A stretch of 64,000 nt of DNA from Limnanthes douglasii subsp. nivea (Eukaryota > Streptophyta > Magnoliopsida > Brassicales > Limnanthaceae): the NCBI GenBank assembly GCA_036936605.1, contig JAUPFV010000005.1, positions 2,469,670-2,533,669 of the forward strand, in the 5' to 3' direction. Under the pieces are notes generated by a model. That model saw nothing but the letters and a program-made list of their open reading frames with translations, did not search any database and was not told where the DNA came from. The translations under genes were made by a program, and so were the position numbers. Positions 32,840 through 46,800 of this stretch are shown here, piece by piece (positions within the stretch are counted from its first letter, which is position 1; each line of letters opens with the position of its first letter).

Positions 32840-33730
32840 AGATCCCGTTTTTTTATTATGACAACCCAAACCGAAGATTTACCCAATTGAATGCACATGT
32901 GGAAGTTGTTTATGATAAGACAAGAGATTGAATCAATTATCAAACTTCCAGAGTCATGTTAAATCCACTCAATGAAAGAAATCGTCGTTATTATTCTGCA
33001 TAACACAATAATCATGAGTGTTCTACTATGGATTATTTTTAGTTGAAAGATGAAATTCAAAGATTGATTGATAATAGAGAATCGATGGAATTTATTAAAG
33101 GAGAATAAGGAGAGAAAAAATCAAGGAAAAACAAAAAAAATGGCCAAAAAAACAAAATAAAGAAGAACAACATGAATTATGTATTATTATTGGATATGAT
33201 ATACTATAAAAAATGGAAGAGACATTAAAGAGAAAAATAAAGATGATTTGAAAGTTCATTCGATTGATGATTCATTTTTACATTTGCATCGGAACCCAAC
33301 TTTAACTTTGACTTTTACTAAATGATGTTTTGAGAGGTGTTGTAACATCTCATGAATATGTTTTATTAGTGAATCTTGTATAGGTAGAGTAATAGTAAGG
33401 AGGGTAATAGTTAATATCAAAAAATCAACTAATGTATTTTACAAAGTTATTTATGATCAAGTGATAAGAGTTTTACCATTCAAAGGAACTGATAGAAATC
33501 TAGTCAATTTTACTGGTTGATAAAGTGATTGCGTCGGAGAAATAAACTAGAATATATCTTTCGAGAAAAAGGAAATGGAAAAAAGTTATTAATATGATGT
33601 TTATGATTGTTAATGCTCCAAATTTTTATAAAGCTATTTTGGGACGACCTTGGTTACATAGTATGGAGGAAGTGACATTATTTTATCATCGACTAGGGAG
33701 TGTTATTCTTTATTTTTGACGACGTAAAAT
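32840..33730 (+). pseudogene. Gypsy gag-protease remnant
   Basis: Translation across frames gives a gag-knuckle-like block around 32980-33110 (RRYYSA...HNNHECSTMDYF, then LKDEIQRLIDNRESMEFI). This matches the YCxFHxxHGHxTxxCxxLKDEIExLI pattern of Athila/Tat-type gag. About 500 bp on comes a protease-end block: VLPFKGTDRNLVNFTG (about 33466-33515), then IVNAPNFYKAILGRPWLHSM, whose ILGRPWLH core is at 33637-33660. This is the conserved YNxILGRPWLH signature of gypsy aspartic protease. Stops and frameshifts are frequent, so no product is expected. Nothing resembling reverse transcriptase follows. Confidence 0.7.
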
Positions 33731-35026
33731 GTAATACCGTAGTATTGAAAGATATTTTTAGGGATTGTAGTGATGGAAGAATCTTATGGAGCTCTAAATA
33801 TTAGTATAACAGAATAAAATGTTTTGGTTATACGTTATTTGGGAAAAATTAAAAAATATGAAGTATGGTTGGATGAAAATACCAAATTTATTTTAGCCTT
33901 ATGCAGCGTGGTAGTTGTAATTGTTGAATGACAAAGTTTTATCGTTAAATGATTCATAAATCTGAAAAGTTGCAACTTGCGAACAGGTTTCTTCCTTGAT
34001 AGAATTTTATATCAGAAAATATCACGCCATAACTATTACTTGGAAGATATTTAGTTGGGGATACTTAGAAATTTTAAAAGATTGATCTATCTGTTTTTTA
34101 GTATTAAAGATGTCTTTTGATGATAACAAGTATTTGCAATTTTCAAAGAATAGAGTAGTAGGTGTTGGTGTATTATTATAAATGAAGAATCATATTATCA
34201 TATCAAGTGACATATTATATGGTATTTATTACTAAATATTAACTTTTATGGTTATTAATTATCATAAAAAAAAATATATTGATAAAAGATTTCTTAATTA
34301 ATAATTATATTTTGCGACGGATAATAATTAACAAGTGATATGAGATCAAACGTTATAATATAAATGAAAGATGTAAGTGAATATAGTGTTGAGTTAAGCC
34401 TAACTAAAAAGCATAAGCGGTTATACATTCAATCAAAACAAATATGGTTTAAGCCAAGTATAACTAAAAAAAGTAAGAGGCGACGTTAAGGTTGTAAAGA
34501 CCTTAAGTTGTGATCATAGTTATAATCCATATCTAGATTTTAAAAGTAAAAATGACCATGCACTCCAATCAAATCATACATGGTTATAAGTCAAGTCCAT
34601 CTGAAGGCCATGCTATATTTCTAATATACTTTTAATGACGAATATGTTTTTATGTCTAATCAAAATATTTAACAATGGTAAAACTATTTAAAAAGAGATT
34701 TAGTTTTTGAAAAGGTGAGCAAAGAATTATGATTATAATTCAACAAGTAATAAAATTATTATATAAAACATGTTTTGAACAAGAAGTGTCTATCACTATT
34801 GTATTCATTCATGACAAGTATGAATATATTTACCATAAAAAACCATTAGTTAAACAAAGAATAAAAATTCTAGATGGAAATAAAGCACTATCAAAATATA
34901 CTATGATAGATATAATACCATCGGAAGAGAATTTAATTATATTATCTAGAAGAATGTTAAAAAATATGATGTATATATATATAAACAAGCCAATGAGTGT
35001 ATAAAATTTATGAAAATTAATTTTCG

Positions 35027-35030
<4 letters not shown>

Positions 35031-35057
<27 letters not shown>
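35031..35057. repeat. (TA)n microsatellite
   Basis: Uninterrupted TA dinucleotides. Confidence 0.95.
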
Positions 35058-35469
35058 GATAAAACATGAATTTTAACGGATACAAATTAAAATTTTCGAA
35101 TAAAAAAAATAAGATATGTTGATAAAGTTCAAATAATAATAATAAGCAGATTCGAGTTAATAAAAATATTTTATAATTAAAACATTACATATAAAAGATG
35201 CAAAATTCAAACACTTTTGTGAGAAGACGACCAATTTTGAGATTCATCTAAATTCTCGGTTATATTGTTGCTTGTTTTTATGGACAAGTAACATCTTTGG
35301 TATTCATATCATTTTGAATAACAATAGTATATTCACAAATGGTAGCGCTAGTGTGGAATTCAAGGGTACAATTAGAATTATAAGTGGATCTGTAGCACAT
35401 GCCTTGATAGTTTTTAGGAATATAATTCTAATAAGGTCCTATAGGACCATTTGAGGTTTGTTACGAGAA

Positions 35470-36391
35470 AATATTTGTGTTTACGTTGATATTTTTCGTT
35501 CTCTTATAAGCTTCTTAGCGTTATCCAAAGATTTATTATTCAACTTTTCTTTCATCCTTTTAGCGATGGCAACATGATTCTTTCTGAATATTTTCGTTTC
35601 TTCTCTGAGGCTAGTATTTTCTTCATCTATTTGATTATTGATAATTTAAAGTTTTTTATTTTCTTGAGTTGTTGTCAACAAACTTTGCTTTATAATTCCT
35701 GTATCTTCTGACTATGTGTTTTTATTTAGTTTCCACTTATTAAAAAGATTGTCTCGAGAGATAATTTCTTAGTGAAGTTTTGATGTTCCTTAATTAAATT
35801 AAAGAGGTGGTATTAGTTGATCGTTCAAAAGTTTTAAATCATTAGGAGAAAATTGCCTAGTGGCAAGCAGAACAAAATTGCTAATAATTATAAATTATTA
35901 GGAGAAATAAATATGCAACAAGCTAATAAAATGTTATACCTCAATTTGAAGTTCAATTTAGCGTTGGTGAAGTTGTACGTTGGAAATATTATATAATAAT
36001 ATTTTGGGCTATTAAAGCGAAGCGTCTAACGAATTATTAATGATTTAATATTGATAATTCAACTGCAAAGATAAATGATCAGTAATGAGTAAAATTAGTA
36101 GATATAATAAAAGTAATAATACTTACGAAGTTCCAAATGTGTAAGAAGAATGTTGGAACCAATAAGAAATAAAATTGTATTTCCATCAGAAGGAGTAATG
36201 ATAGTTGAGGAGGCGTCTGTGGCTTTTGTTTTCCGATTTTCAATAATTTTACTACCTTCTGAAGAATCAGAGATTGGGTTTTCAAGAATTTGGTCAGGAG
36301 ATTTGCTAAATATTGTTTCTAACAACAAAATAGTGGATTTTTCCTTTTCATTTTGATTGATTTGTATTAGACTATGAACATTAATTTCCAT
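35470..36391 (-). other. Possible antisense coding relic with coiled-coil character
   Basis: On the minus strand the frame from 36391 to 36095 is open for 98 codons (TILLLETIFSKSPDQILENP, then SDSSEGSKIIENRKTKATDA). Further left, fragments rich in K, E, L and I (for example around 35520-35720) read like a broken coiled coil. Some Tat-lineage gypsy elements (Grande, Retand) carry an antisense ORF between pol and the 3' LTR, which would fit this place and direction. I do not recognise a domain, so this is a weak call. Confidence 0.3.
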
Positions 36392-37072
36392 GTCTCGTTC
36401 AGATTCTTCTCCAATAAGCTATGCTAAGACATTGGTATAATATTATTTTATTTTAATGACTTAGCCGGTGGACATCAAATTTCAATTAGTAATATTAAAA
36501 ATTACAATATGTTTTTATTAATAAAAAGTAGATCAATTATATATATATATATAATAAGGATGTGTGAAATAAAAGCATTATAGATTGAAAAACTTTAATG
36601 GTGGTGCATGGTTTACCTTCAATATAATAGCATGCATAGAATATTTAATAAGCTAAGTAAAGAACAAGCTTTAATAAGTATTATTATGATTTATTTCATA
36701 GTTATTCAAAATTCAAATAATAATGACGACATAATATAAAAATTATAAATCATTCGATATAAATTAATAAGATCTAATATAACCAAACGAATAATTAATG
36801 TTACAGTTACTTATTACCTCAAATAAAAGGTAATGGGATGATAAAAAGAGCATGAATTATTTGCTGAAGAAGTTGGAAGCCGATGAATGCAGGAGATTAG
36901 AAATTTTGTATAATAAAAGATAATAAATATAGTCGTTGATATAAAGTGAGATGAACGATTCAAATATTATATCATTATAATATGGATGGATTGATGGCTT
37001 AATAAAATGACTTTTGATCATTTTAGTTTTATCATTTTGGCATTCTCTTAAGGAAGGAAACTCTCTCATTAT

Positions 37073-39117
37073 GCGAAACATAGTACATCATGCTCATATT
37101 AGTTATCAACATGTATATACATTAGCCCAGCTAAATAACGATATGGTTTTTTCCACTCTAAAATAGGTACAAACTATGGCGTAGTGACACTCGTTCTTAC
37201 GCCTACGTTATTGTACTATTCATCTCATTTCAATGGATGATACATATTAATGTTTTAAACCTACGACGTAGATGTTTCAAAAAAATTAGAAGCTTCAATT
37301 AGATTGATTAAGCTTCTCTAATAAACTTAGAACACTACCTAGTAGTCTTCGGCAACAAATCTCTACTTGTTTGGTCCAATATGAGATTAAAATGCACTTT
37401 CAGTTCCAACAATAAAAAATGCATTATTATTTTTCTATGCTCATCCCTTAGGTTCCAACAAAATTCTATGCACTTAAGTCTCTTGCACAGCATTCACCCA
37501 CAGAAAAAGTTACCAAAAATAATCATTAAGTTATTGGCTTACTCAATTGTTCGGTCATTAAGTTTTCAACTAAGTTGCACTATTCATATTTTTCTAACTT
37601 CAACACTTAGTTCTAACTTCAATCTTTAGTTCTAACTTCAATATTTGGTTACAACTTCAACATTAAGTTAAAGTATATACACTAAGTTCTAGCCTTTGGT
37701 AGTGATTCTGCTTCAGTCATTTTGACCATGTACTTAACATAAATTTTGAAATTAATAAATTATATCTTAAGTTGACACCTGTCTAAATTTATAAAATTTG
37801 AATTTAGGTTTCACATATAATATATTATCCTATAAGACTAAGAGTACACGTTCAATATTGGAACTCTACAGAGGTATGAGTTGATTAAATTTTGGATTTT
37901 TTAGAGGTAGGTTGGTAGAAATTAATATATTATTGATATGATCATGACTATTGGATAGATATACACGATCGAAGAGAAAATATAAATTCAATTTATTATG
38001 TTAATCAAAGTGTATAAAAGCTGAACTAATACAAATCGAAAACGATAACTCGAAAATGATAGCTGAAAAAATAAAATCACGTTGAATCTAAATTATTTTC
38101 TAAACTAACCACATACACGAATTATGTGTTCGTAAGTGATTTTACGTGTCAAATCCTTAATAAGAGAGAACAAAAAGAATGAGAGTATTACTTATTTTTT
38201 CTTATAATATCAAATTGAAGCATGAGTTTTAGTTGATATATATTTTGTTTAATTGAAAATTTTATATTATTTTATCATCGAGAATAAATGATGTTTTTTA
38301 TTATATATTGTTAAATGTGTTACAATCATTATTTCCATACCAATATGCAGATTAAAATTGGATTATTTCTTTTGAATATTATAAATTATAGTTATGACAT
38401 TCTAATATATAAATTACTCAGTTCTTTTATTTTAACATATGATGTATTGTTCATTGTATGAAAGCACCCATATGACTATTTTCTAACTTTACATTTTGAT
38501 GTTGCTTAAGTATCTACACATACTTGCTAGTATGAATATTATGCGTGAACTTAAGCAAATTTCAACATACATAAAAACTATCAAAACCAAAAGATGCAGA
38601 GTTTTTGGACACCGATTGATTGATAATTTATTTTCTTTCACCGAACATGTAAGCATAAGCATATTATTTTCTATATCATGTTGTACTTGTAGGATTCAAT
38701 GTATGTATTATGTGATAAACGCATAACATTTTAGGAGGGATCTATATCAAAAAGAGTTCCAACACATAAAACATATCACCAAGATAATTTATATCAAGTT
38801 TATCAAAAAAGAAATTTTTTTGCGACATGAATTGAATATTTATCGTTACTAGAAAATAGTATGTCATCAATATATAATATGAAATATAAATCTATTTTCA
38901 CTCAACATGTGATTAATTTATACAAAATACAAGATGATAAATTTGAAAAATTTATTGTTTCATTAATGAGGCATTGATCCTCTAAATACAATTTATAAGT
39001 TTAAATATATTGAATTCTAAAAAATTTATGCACGGATACTGCAAAGCTTTTCGAGTTCATTTGAAGTCTATTATATTCGAAAATTATTACACATAAGAGT
39101 CGAACAAAATATTCAAG

Positions 39118-39186
<69 letters not shown>

Positions 39187-40077
39187 TCTTAATATTACAA
39201 TTTAGAAACACGTTTCAAATATTAATTTTGATAAAATTGAAGGTTGAAATATGTAAATTTTCACATGATTTTTTTAAAATAATTATAAAAAAAATGGTAA
39301 ATAAAATTATCATCTACGTTATAAAAGCTTCAACGTTATAATAAAAATGTCATCATAATGACAATGCTACGAGTATTGTGCATTAATGTCGACATACAAT
39401 GAGAATATATTTGATGTCTTAAAATATAGTGCTGAGACACCTTAAGTTTGAATAGTTTATTTTTCCTATTTTATTATCTCGAATATTTATGTCCTCCTTA
39501 TGCAACATGCAAAAAAAACCAAAATCCAATACTTCAAAAATAAAGTGCACACTTTATAATATCGAAACACATCAATTCATTAAAGTTTTTTTTATATGTC
39601 AAACCTCACAACTATAGGAACTTCCTAAAGAAAGTTGTAATTGTAAATTTTTATCACAATACCACCGCGATCTTTAGTTTATGGCCAAACACTCTTTTTT
39701 CTTGTTTAGTTTCATCTTTTACCAAACAAGATATACTTCTGACTAACGCGCGAAGGGTTGTGAGGTTGGACCAGAAATATACCAAATAATCCTATTGAGA
39801 ACTGAAACACTTGTGAGCGATGAAATATTTGAGTTCCTAGCACCGTGATATGTAGCCACGTGCTCTAATCGTCTCAGATACTAACCATATCCTCCACTAA
39901 ATCCCTCTTCCAAAAGTATCGTAAAAAACAACCGTTATCTCACTTCAACTTTATATACGACACTCTAATATTTTAATAACTATAATATTAATTTAAAATT
40001 TATTCGTTCGTTAATTTAATCCGGTATTCACGCATCAAAATTTATATGATTAATATCATGCTAAAAACTTTTACTAG
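37073..40077. other. AT-rich intergenic sequence with short repeats
   Basis: No gene is recognised. A ~20-bp tandem repeat of the type TTCTAACTTCAATCTTTAG lies at about 37590-37670 (four units). Confidence 0.55.
39121..39182. repeat. (AT)31 microsatellite
   Basis: Sixty-two bases of uninterrupted AT, the longest simple repeat in the window and probably length-variable. Confidence 0.97.
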
Positions 40078-40553
40078 TCACCGGTGTTTGAGACATGTTA
40101 CAAACCTACCACTAAGGTTTATTCGTGTTCAAAACTGGTCACCTATGTTTGTTGCATATATGGTCACTAATGCGTGCCAATTAACCATTCGATGACACGT
40201 GACACCCAACGATATAAAGTTTTTGTTACAAATACGGTTAGTGGACATTTCACATCCAAGATACCCATTATTGATGATAAATGAAGCGAAGATCAACACT
40301 AACACGACTACAAATACGATCACTAGACATTTTACATATAAAGTAACAAATCTGTTTAAGGGTATTTTGGGTGTTAAATATCTAATGACTGTATTTGTAA
40401 CAAAAAAATTATAACTTTGGGTTCCACATGTCGCGTATGGTTAATTGGCACGCTCTAGTGATCATATATGTATCATTGTTAGACATAGATTACCAGTTTT
40501 GGGCACGAAGAAACCTTAGTGGTAGATTTGTAATTGGTGTCCAACCCTGGTGA
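40078..40553. mobile_element. Foldback element 1
   Basis: Almost the whole element is two inverted arms of roughly 220-230 bp. The left arm starts TCACCGGTGTTTGA and reads ACAAACCTACCACTAAGG, then GCGTGCCAATTAACCAT, then TTGTTACAAATACGG. The complement of the right arm starts TCACCAGGGTTGGA and repeats those words in order with scattered changes. The outermost sequence (CTAAAAACTTTT at left, AAAAGTTAGGATTTTTA at right) may extend the arms. It has no coding capacity; frames through it are palindrome by-products. Confidence 0.8.
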
Positions 40554-40795
40554 AAAGTTAGGATTTTTAACCTTGCTATCATTACAAAATGTTTCAAATC
40601 TATTGTTACCGATTATTTTTAATATATGATCATTAAAAAATGCATCAAATTTTCATCCACTAATGCGGACTAATATTTGAATGAATAGTTGTTAGTTGTT
40701 TTTGTGATTTGTTACCCTTTGAACAATCCATAAACAAATCAAATTCACCTGTTATAGCTTTGGTCGCTAGTATATTTTATTTGGGCTAAAATTCA

Positions 40796-41270
40796 TAACT
40801 GGTCACTAATGTTTGACCCTTGTTACAAACCTGCCACTAAGATTTTTTTTGTGCGCAGAATTAATCACCTGTTTTTAAGAATGTTACATATACGGTCACT
40901 GGCGCGTGCCAATCAACCATACGGTGACATGTGAAACCCAAAGTTATAATTTTTTTGTTACAAATACGGCCACTAGACATTTCACATCCAAAATACTTCT
41001 AAAACCGATTTGTTTTTTTGGATGTAAAATGTCCAATTATCATGTTTTTAGTCGCACTGATGTTGTTCTCTTCTCCGTTTATCATCAAGAATTGACATTT
41101 GGGTGTGAAACGTTCGGTGACCGTATTTGTAATAAAAAAATTATAATTTTGAATTTCCCTTGTTACTAAATGGTTAATTGACCAATGACCATACATACAA
41201 TAAATGTTCAATTATGGACGCGAATTGACCTTAATGGTAAATTTGTAACAGGAAACAAAGATAAACCATT
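40796..41270. mobile_element. Foldback element 2 (same family, more diverged)
   Basis: The arms again carry GGTCACTAATGTTTGACC, TTGTTACAAACCTGCCACTA and GCGTGCCAATCAACCAT, then TTTGTTACAAATACGGCCAC, mirrored at the right by GTAAATTTGTAACAGG and GTGACCGTATTTGTAAT. It lies about 240 bp from the first copy in similar orientation of arms. Its arms differ more from each other than those of the first copy. Confidence 0.75.
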
Positions 41271-41960
41271 AAATTTTTTAATCCCGTTACTTGTCATCCT
41301 TCCAAAATTATATAAACTACGTCCCTATAATTAAAGTCGTTGATCGAAGTAAATACATATACTCGGATAAAGCAAGATAAAAGTCAAGTTGGCCGCTATT
41401 GAATTTATGATATACATATACCTGTGTAATAAAGACTAACCGTAAAGTCCATGCTAGTACGAGAGAATTATGAAAACATTTACTGCTACAGCCCAGGTTC
41501 TTTATCTTTTATTTAACTCATACACTATTTTATTGGATACAGCTCCTCAATCTATAAAATTCGGTCTTTTTTTATCATCATATTTTATGTTTTTTATTTA
41601 TTTAACAAAATTCTAAATAAATATTAAACAATAATTAATGGGTGATATATTTAATAACACATCTAGATAGCGTTAGGAAAAGATTTAGTAGGGATGGCAT
41701 AAAGGAATGGCATGTACGGATTTTATCTATAATAAATGTATAGTGGGGAGGATTTAGATTTTAAAATGACGATCCAAAGTTGGTATAGTATAAGTTCGTT
41801 TTTTTTCATTAAAGAAATTATTTAGCTGTTTCATGTAAATGTATAAAAATAAATAATATAATAAAATTCATTCAAGATAATATAAAATATATTTTTTTTA
41901 TCTTATATTTTTCAAGAGTAAAATTTAGGTGCGTTTAACACCTACACATCTATTCTAACA

Positions 41961-41973
41961 TGGTATTAAAGTC
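41961..41973 (+). promoter_or_regulatory. tRNA-Met primer-binding-site-like sequence of an LTR relic
   Basis: TGGTATTAAAGTC resembles the initiator tRNA-Met site TGGTATCAGAGCC, and the following sequence (GGTTCGAAACAATG) looks like the leader of a retroelement. No LTR pair could be assigned. Confidence 0.4.
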
Positions 41974-42684
41974 GGTTCGAAACAATGTGTTGAACATCCA
42001 ACCGTGTTTATTTCGCTGTGATTTGACGACGTCTAAGGATGGTGTTAAAGAGTAAATTTCCTCCTATATTTAATCAAAAGTCCCACATAATATATAATAT
42101 ATAATGTTTTTTGAATTGTATCTAATTAAACCAAATCAAACGGATCGTTTAAAACATCAACATATTATAATATAACTAATTAAACAAATAGGTTAAAAAC
42201 CATTCTTTAGGGTTTAACATGATTTTTGAACTATATTTATTTTTGTAGAGTTTTAAAATATTTTTAACCTCATCGCTATCCTAACATTTATTTTAAAAAT
42301 AATATATGAAATAAAATAATATATGAAAATATAAAATTTATTTTAAGATTTGAATTGTGTATAACGAAATTGATAGCGGAATTTCGATGCGGGTAACAAA
42401 ATCGTTGAAACCGATAATAAAACTATTAACGTTAGATTTACAGATCTAAGTTTGAAGATCGCAAATAATTTCGTGCATGATAAACTGGTTAATTATCATT
42501 TGAAATTGGTAAAGCTAATAAACATGTGATGAATTGCAATCGTAGAAGTGCATAAAGTTTGGTTTTAGGATTTTCTTGAGAGTGAGAGTGATAAACTATA
42601 TAAAATATACGTAAAAGGTTTTACGATGTCATTTTTTATCTTTTATTAGCTTTTGAACAGTGGTTCGTGTTTCGACTATCACGA

Positions 42685-42708
42685 TTATATATATATATAT
42701 ATATATAT
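42685..42708. repeat. (AT)n microsatellite
   Basis: Simple AT dinucleotide tract just before the inverted repeat. Confidence 0.9.
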
Positions 42709-42746
42709 CGTAATATTGTAATTTGACTTCAAAACATTCAGTTGAA

Positions 42747-42867
42747 GTTCATAAACTTGCAGATTTCAATAAAGTTAGTTCAAGATGCGTGAGTAATCAG
42801 AAACTAACTTAATTGAAATCTCCAAGCCCATGGACTAACTTCAATGAAATATGCAAGTACAAAGACT
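42747..42867. repeat. Imperfect inverted repeat
   Basis: TTGCAGATTTCAATAAAGTTAGT (about 42758-42780) is mirrored by ACTAACTTCAATGAAATATGCAA (about 42834-42856). The pair could form a ~33-bp stem. It may be a MITE remnant, but ends and duplications are unclear. Confidence 0.5.
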
Positions 42868-43445
42868 AACTTAATTCTATATTTATATCATACTACTTGT
42901 GGATGTACATGGGTTTAATAGTGGATAGATTCAACGCTAAAACCTATTACCATTTTAATATGATAATCTCGTGTCCTTTGAGGACAATAACTAAATTGTT
43001 CTCTTACCCAATATATATAATGTCCAATTGCGGGTCATTTCTCTAGATCCTACACCAATCCAACTCGTATCTATAATATATGTTCCACGAGGCTCTGTTA
43101 GTTATCCATCAATATAATATAATGATTGTTTATTATATTTAACTAATTGAACTTAGAATCAAGACTATTTGGATATTTTGAATCCCCATGAATGAAAGAT
43201 TATAACTCATGATATCCTTACAATAACACCATACAATTTTTAGTTTGTGGACTATATGTTTAGAAAATGGATAGTCAATAGACTATGTATGGTGCAAAGC
43301 CTATCATGCTACATATAAGTTAAATATGGTTCAAATTTAATGCAGTCGGATGATCTTTCTTCTTTAAATAACAGATAATAACCTAAACTAATATATTTTA
43401 CATAATTTTTTTTTATATTATTGTTACAATAACCCACAATTGAGA

Positions 43446-43890
43446 ATTTATGTGATGTTATGAAAGCTTAAACTGAATTATACACTTATACAATAAGAGT
43501 TTCAGTCTTTTTATAGAACTATTTACATTGTTACGAAAGCTGAAACTAGATTCCTATGTTTCACCATAAAACATCTTAGCATTCTTGTAGAACTCTTTAT
43601 CAGGTTATGAAATATGAAACTGAATTCTTCTATTGCTTCATGAAGATTACCATGTTCTAAAAAATTTATTTATGACTTTACAAAAGTTAAAATTGAATTA
43701 TTATATTGCATCATAAAAATCCTAATCTTCTTTCAGAACTCTTTATGAAGTTACGGAAGCCGAAACTAAATTTTATGTTGCATCATAAAGATCGCAAATT
43801 TTGTAACTCTTTATAACATTACAAAAACTAAAACTGAATTCTTCAATTGCATCATAAATATTTTAATATTATTTTAGAAATATTTAGCTT
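43446..43890. repeat. ~73-bp degenerate tandem array
   Basis: About six units follow the plan AGAACTCTTTATGAAGTTAC, GAAAGCTGAAACTGAATTC, an A/T stretch, TTGCATCATAAAGATC and TAATATTCTT. Unit boundaries lie near 43446, 43516, 43589, 43660, 43735 and 43806. Units differ strongly, so the array is old. I recognise no known satellite. Confidence 0.7.
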
Positions 43891-46800
43891 AACATGAATA
43901 CTTAATATTTTCTTTCTCCATATATGTGTATATTTATAAAAGACTATACTAATTTAATCTTACACAATGTCTTGAGAATATTGAGTTTGTTCTTATTCAA
44001 CAACTATAACTATTTATTCTTAAGTGGAGAGTTGAACATCGATTGCTAGAGGAATTAAACATTCTCATGAATATGATCGATTATTAAATATCAAATCCTT
44101 ACCGTTCAAATTTGAATGAAACATTAATGATTTTCCCCATGATAAAAGTTATTCACTGATTACTTCCTCCCAAACTAAACATCCTCAAATTAATGTAGTC
44201 TCTAAAATCTAAAGCTGGTGTTGGGTTCCCAAGCTAAACTATTGTAGAATAGAGTATTTTTAAATTGAGATAATTATTACTATATTGAACTTAGGTCCCT
44301 ATTGTTAGTCATGCATACCTTTTTTTTGCAATGAACATTCCAAAATGTATACCAAAGTGTAGCCACCGATGCAATATATGATAATTCAAATTCTTATACC
44401 GAAGTGGTATACATAATATGATCTAAAAAGATTTGAATCAGTCAGTGACCCCCCATCATGATGAAATATAGGTAAAGATATATGTGAACAATATATGTTA
44501 ACTTTGTTATCCTTATATAGGAATGCTTTACATATAATATTCTAAATTTGTATTGCACCTTTCATTCCTCTTTGTGCACATAATATCTTTTACTTGGTTT
44601 GTTCCCCTTTATGTATCAAAAATATGTGTTAACAGTTAAAATAATCAAAATGGCCTATAATATCTCAAGAAATGCTTGTCAACCAGTTGTGATATAAATG
44701 CTTGTGACAAATGTTTACTTATTTATATGAAGGTTTCAATTTATTTTACTTTAAAGTACCTATATATATATATATATATATATAAGATCATTGGAAAATA
44801 TAGTTACTATATTGTATATAACTTCTGCATTTTGTAACTTTTTTATTCATGAATCATCATTGTTTCTATATATGTTTTATCATCATATTATTACGTTAAG
44901 AACTTAAAATAAATTGAAATGAAGACCATACTAAAAGGTGTGAAAGAAACTTTCTTGGATGAGCCAAGTCCAAAACTTCTCACATTATTTCTGAATTTTT
45001 CTTATTTTTATGTAAAACAATTTAGAATTGATGCTAAACTATACTTAAGCTTGTTACGATCTGAAACTTAGTGCAACTAAATTATCTGTCAAACTTATAT
45101 TTTATTTAAACAATTTTAACATGTAATTATTTTTAGATGGTTAATGCTGAACTATTATTCCCTCTTATTATTAAACTATAACATTGCCAGGAAATAGACT
45201 ATCTCAGTATAACATACGTGAAATAAAAAATATAAAGTGTATTTAATATTGACGATCTTACTAAAAAGTTAACTAACAACTAAACTTTGACACTTGACCT
45301 TATAAATAGATTTATAACCAGTTATTTTTTATAAATATCCTAAATTTCCCTATCTGAAATCTAATATGAACCCTTTCAATATGCATCATCTTTTAGATAT
45401 AACGAGTTCAGATAAATGTGGGAAGCAATAAAAATCTAAAATTCTGAAATTCTAAATTTTAGAAGTGAAATTGATAAATATCATAGTTATCTCCTCATAA
45501 AATATGTTAACATATGTTTAAAGAGTATCTCACAGAATATTATTCGACTTACAAGATTGGACCTTATCCGCCTTACTATAATATTCTTATACTTTTTTAT
45601 ATATTTTTTTTATTAAGGAGATATGTTGTCTAATCTTATAATCTTGCAAATTTCATTGCATTCCTAATAAGAAACCATATTAAATTTCAATTGTATATAA
45701 ATAATTTGGAACACAATTACCTAAATTTATGAAGACAACCTAAACTTATAATATTTTGTCTTAATCATCAACTAAACAATATAGATGGCTGAATTTTATC
45801 AAGCTTTAAGATTTAACGGACATTTATTTGAATTCACTTGTCAGGACCCTTGGCAAAGACATATAGGCCAACGTGTCATACATTATTTTTAGAGTATCGT
45901 TCTTCAATGGAAAAATTACTAGTTCACAATCACCTCTGTAAATATCTAAACCTTCATATCATCATATCATTACTCTTTTATGATATACTTAACTGAAATC
46001 ATTCAACATTAAAATCCAATTGCATACCCTCAGAAAAATATATGTATAGATTTAATATATACTACCTTACACATATAACTACTAGTCCTTGGACATAAGC
46101 ACCCAAAACCCTTTCATGGAAGAATCATATAGACAAAATTATTTAAGCGGTATGAAAATATCACCTTATAATTCCAAGGTAGGAGTATATGAAGTGCCTA
46201 TGTGTAAATTATACGAGACAATAATTGTTGGAGCTGGAAAGACCTTCATGTTACACTTTATTGCACTATGAACATCCAATATAGACTTCATGATCTCAAA
46301 TATCCTATGAACATCTCATATATCTTAAGAAATATAAATATTATTCAAACTCCAAACCTGAAAGAAATCAAATAATACATGGACATATAGGACATCACCC
46401 TGTATATCCTAGAGTCCAAATGCTAAATTTCAATGGGTCATTAATCCCATCCCAAAAGTGATACATACAAATAATTATATGCTTACTTAATACACATATA
46501 ACGAGGAAACATAATTTTACATCTTAAAAAAACTTAACACAATATACTTTGAATCATAGCTTAAACATCTAATGATATACATATCAAAATTGACTAAACA
46601 TCACATACTTAAAACTTAATAATTTGCTCAAGACAATATACACACATGCAATTATATAAAGAAAACCAATTGAAGATTGAGGCATAACATAGAGAGTATA
46701 TTTACAGCGATGCCACATAAAATGGTGATATGATCGTCGATGTACGACTATTGCATCAAAAATACATATATATACCGATATACTACGATTATATTTCAGC

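Larger units (their letters stand above)
31990..37072 (+). mobile_element. Decayed Ty3/gypsy element with LTR-like ends
   Basis: The last ~110 bases of two segments match: about 32095-32204 and 36975-37072 share ATCATTATAAT-like, GGCTAAATAAAA, CTTTTGATCATTTT and TTTGGCATTCTCTTAAG, each ending near TCATCA/TCATTA. They look like the 3' parts of diverged LTRs, and gypsy gag-protease sequence lies between them. I see no reverse transcriptase or integrase, so the pol region seems lost. The LTR starts are uncertain; the left limit given is approximate. Confidence 0.5.

Noticed and set aside
34729..35004. A 91-codon plus-strand frame
   Set aside because: The AT-rich lysine/isoleucine-rich translation matches no family I know and lies in decayed gypsy sequence.
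39121..39182. Possible CRISPR- or origin-like repeat
   Set aside because: It is a plain AT microsatellite; the window is a plant nuclear sequence.
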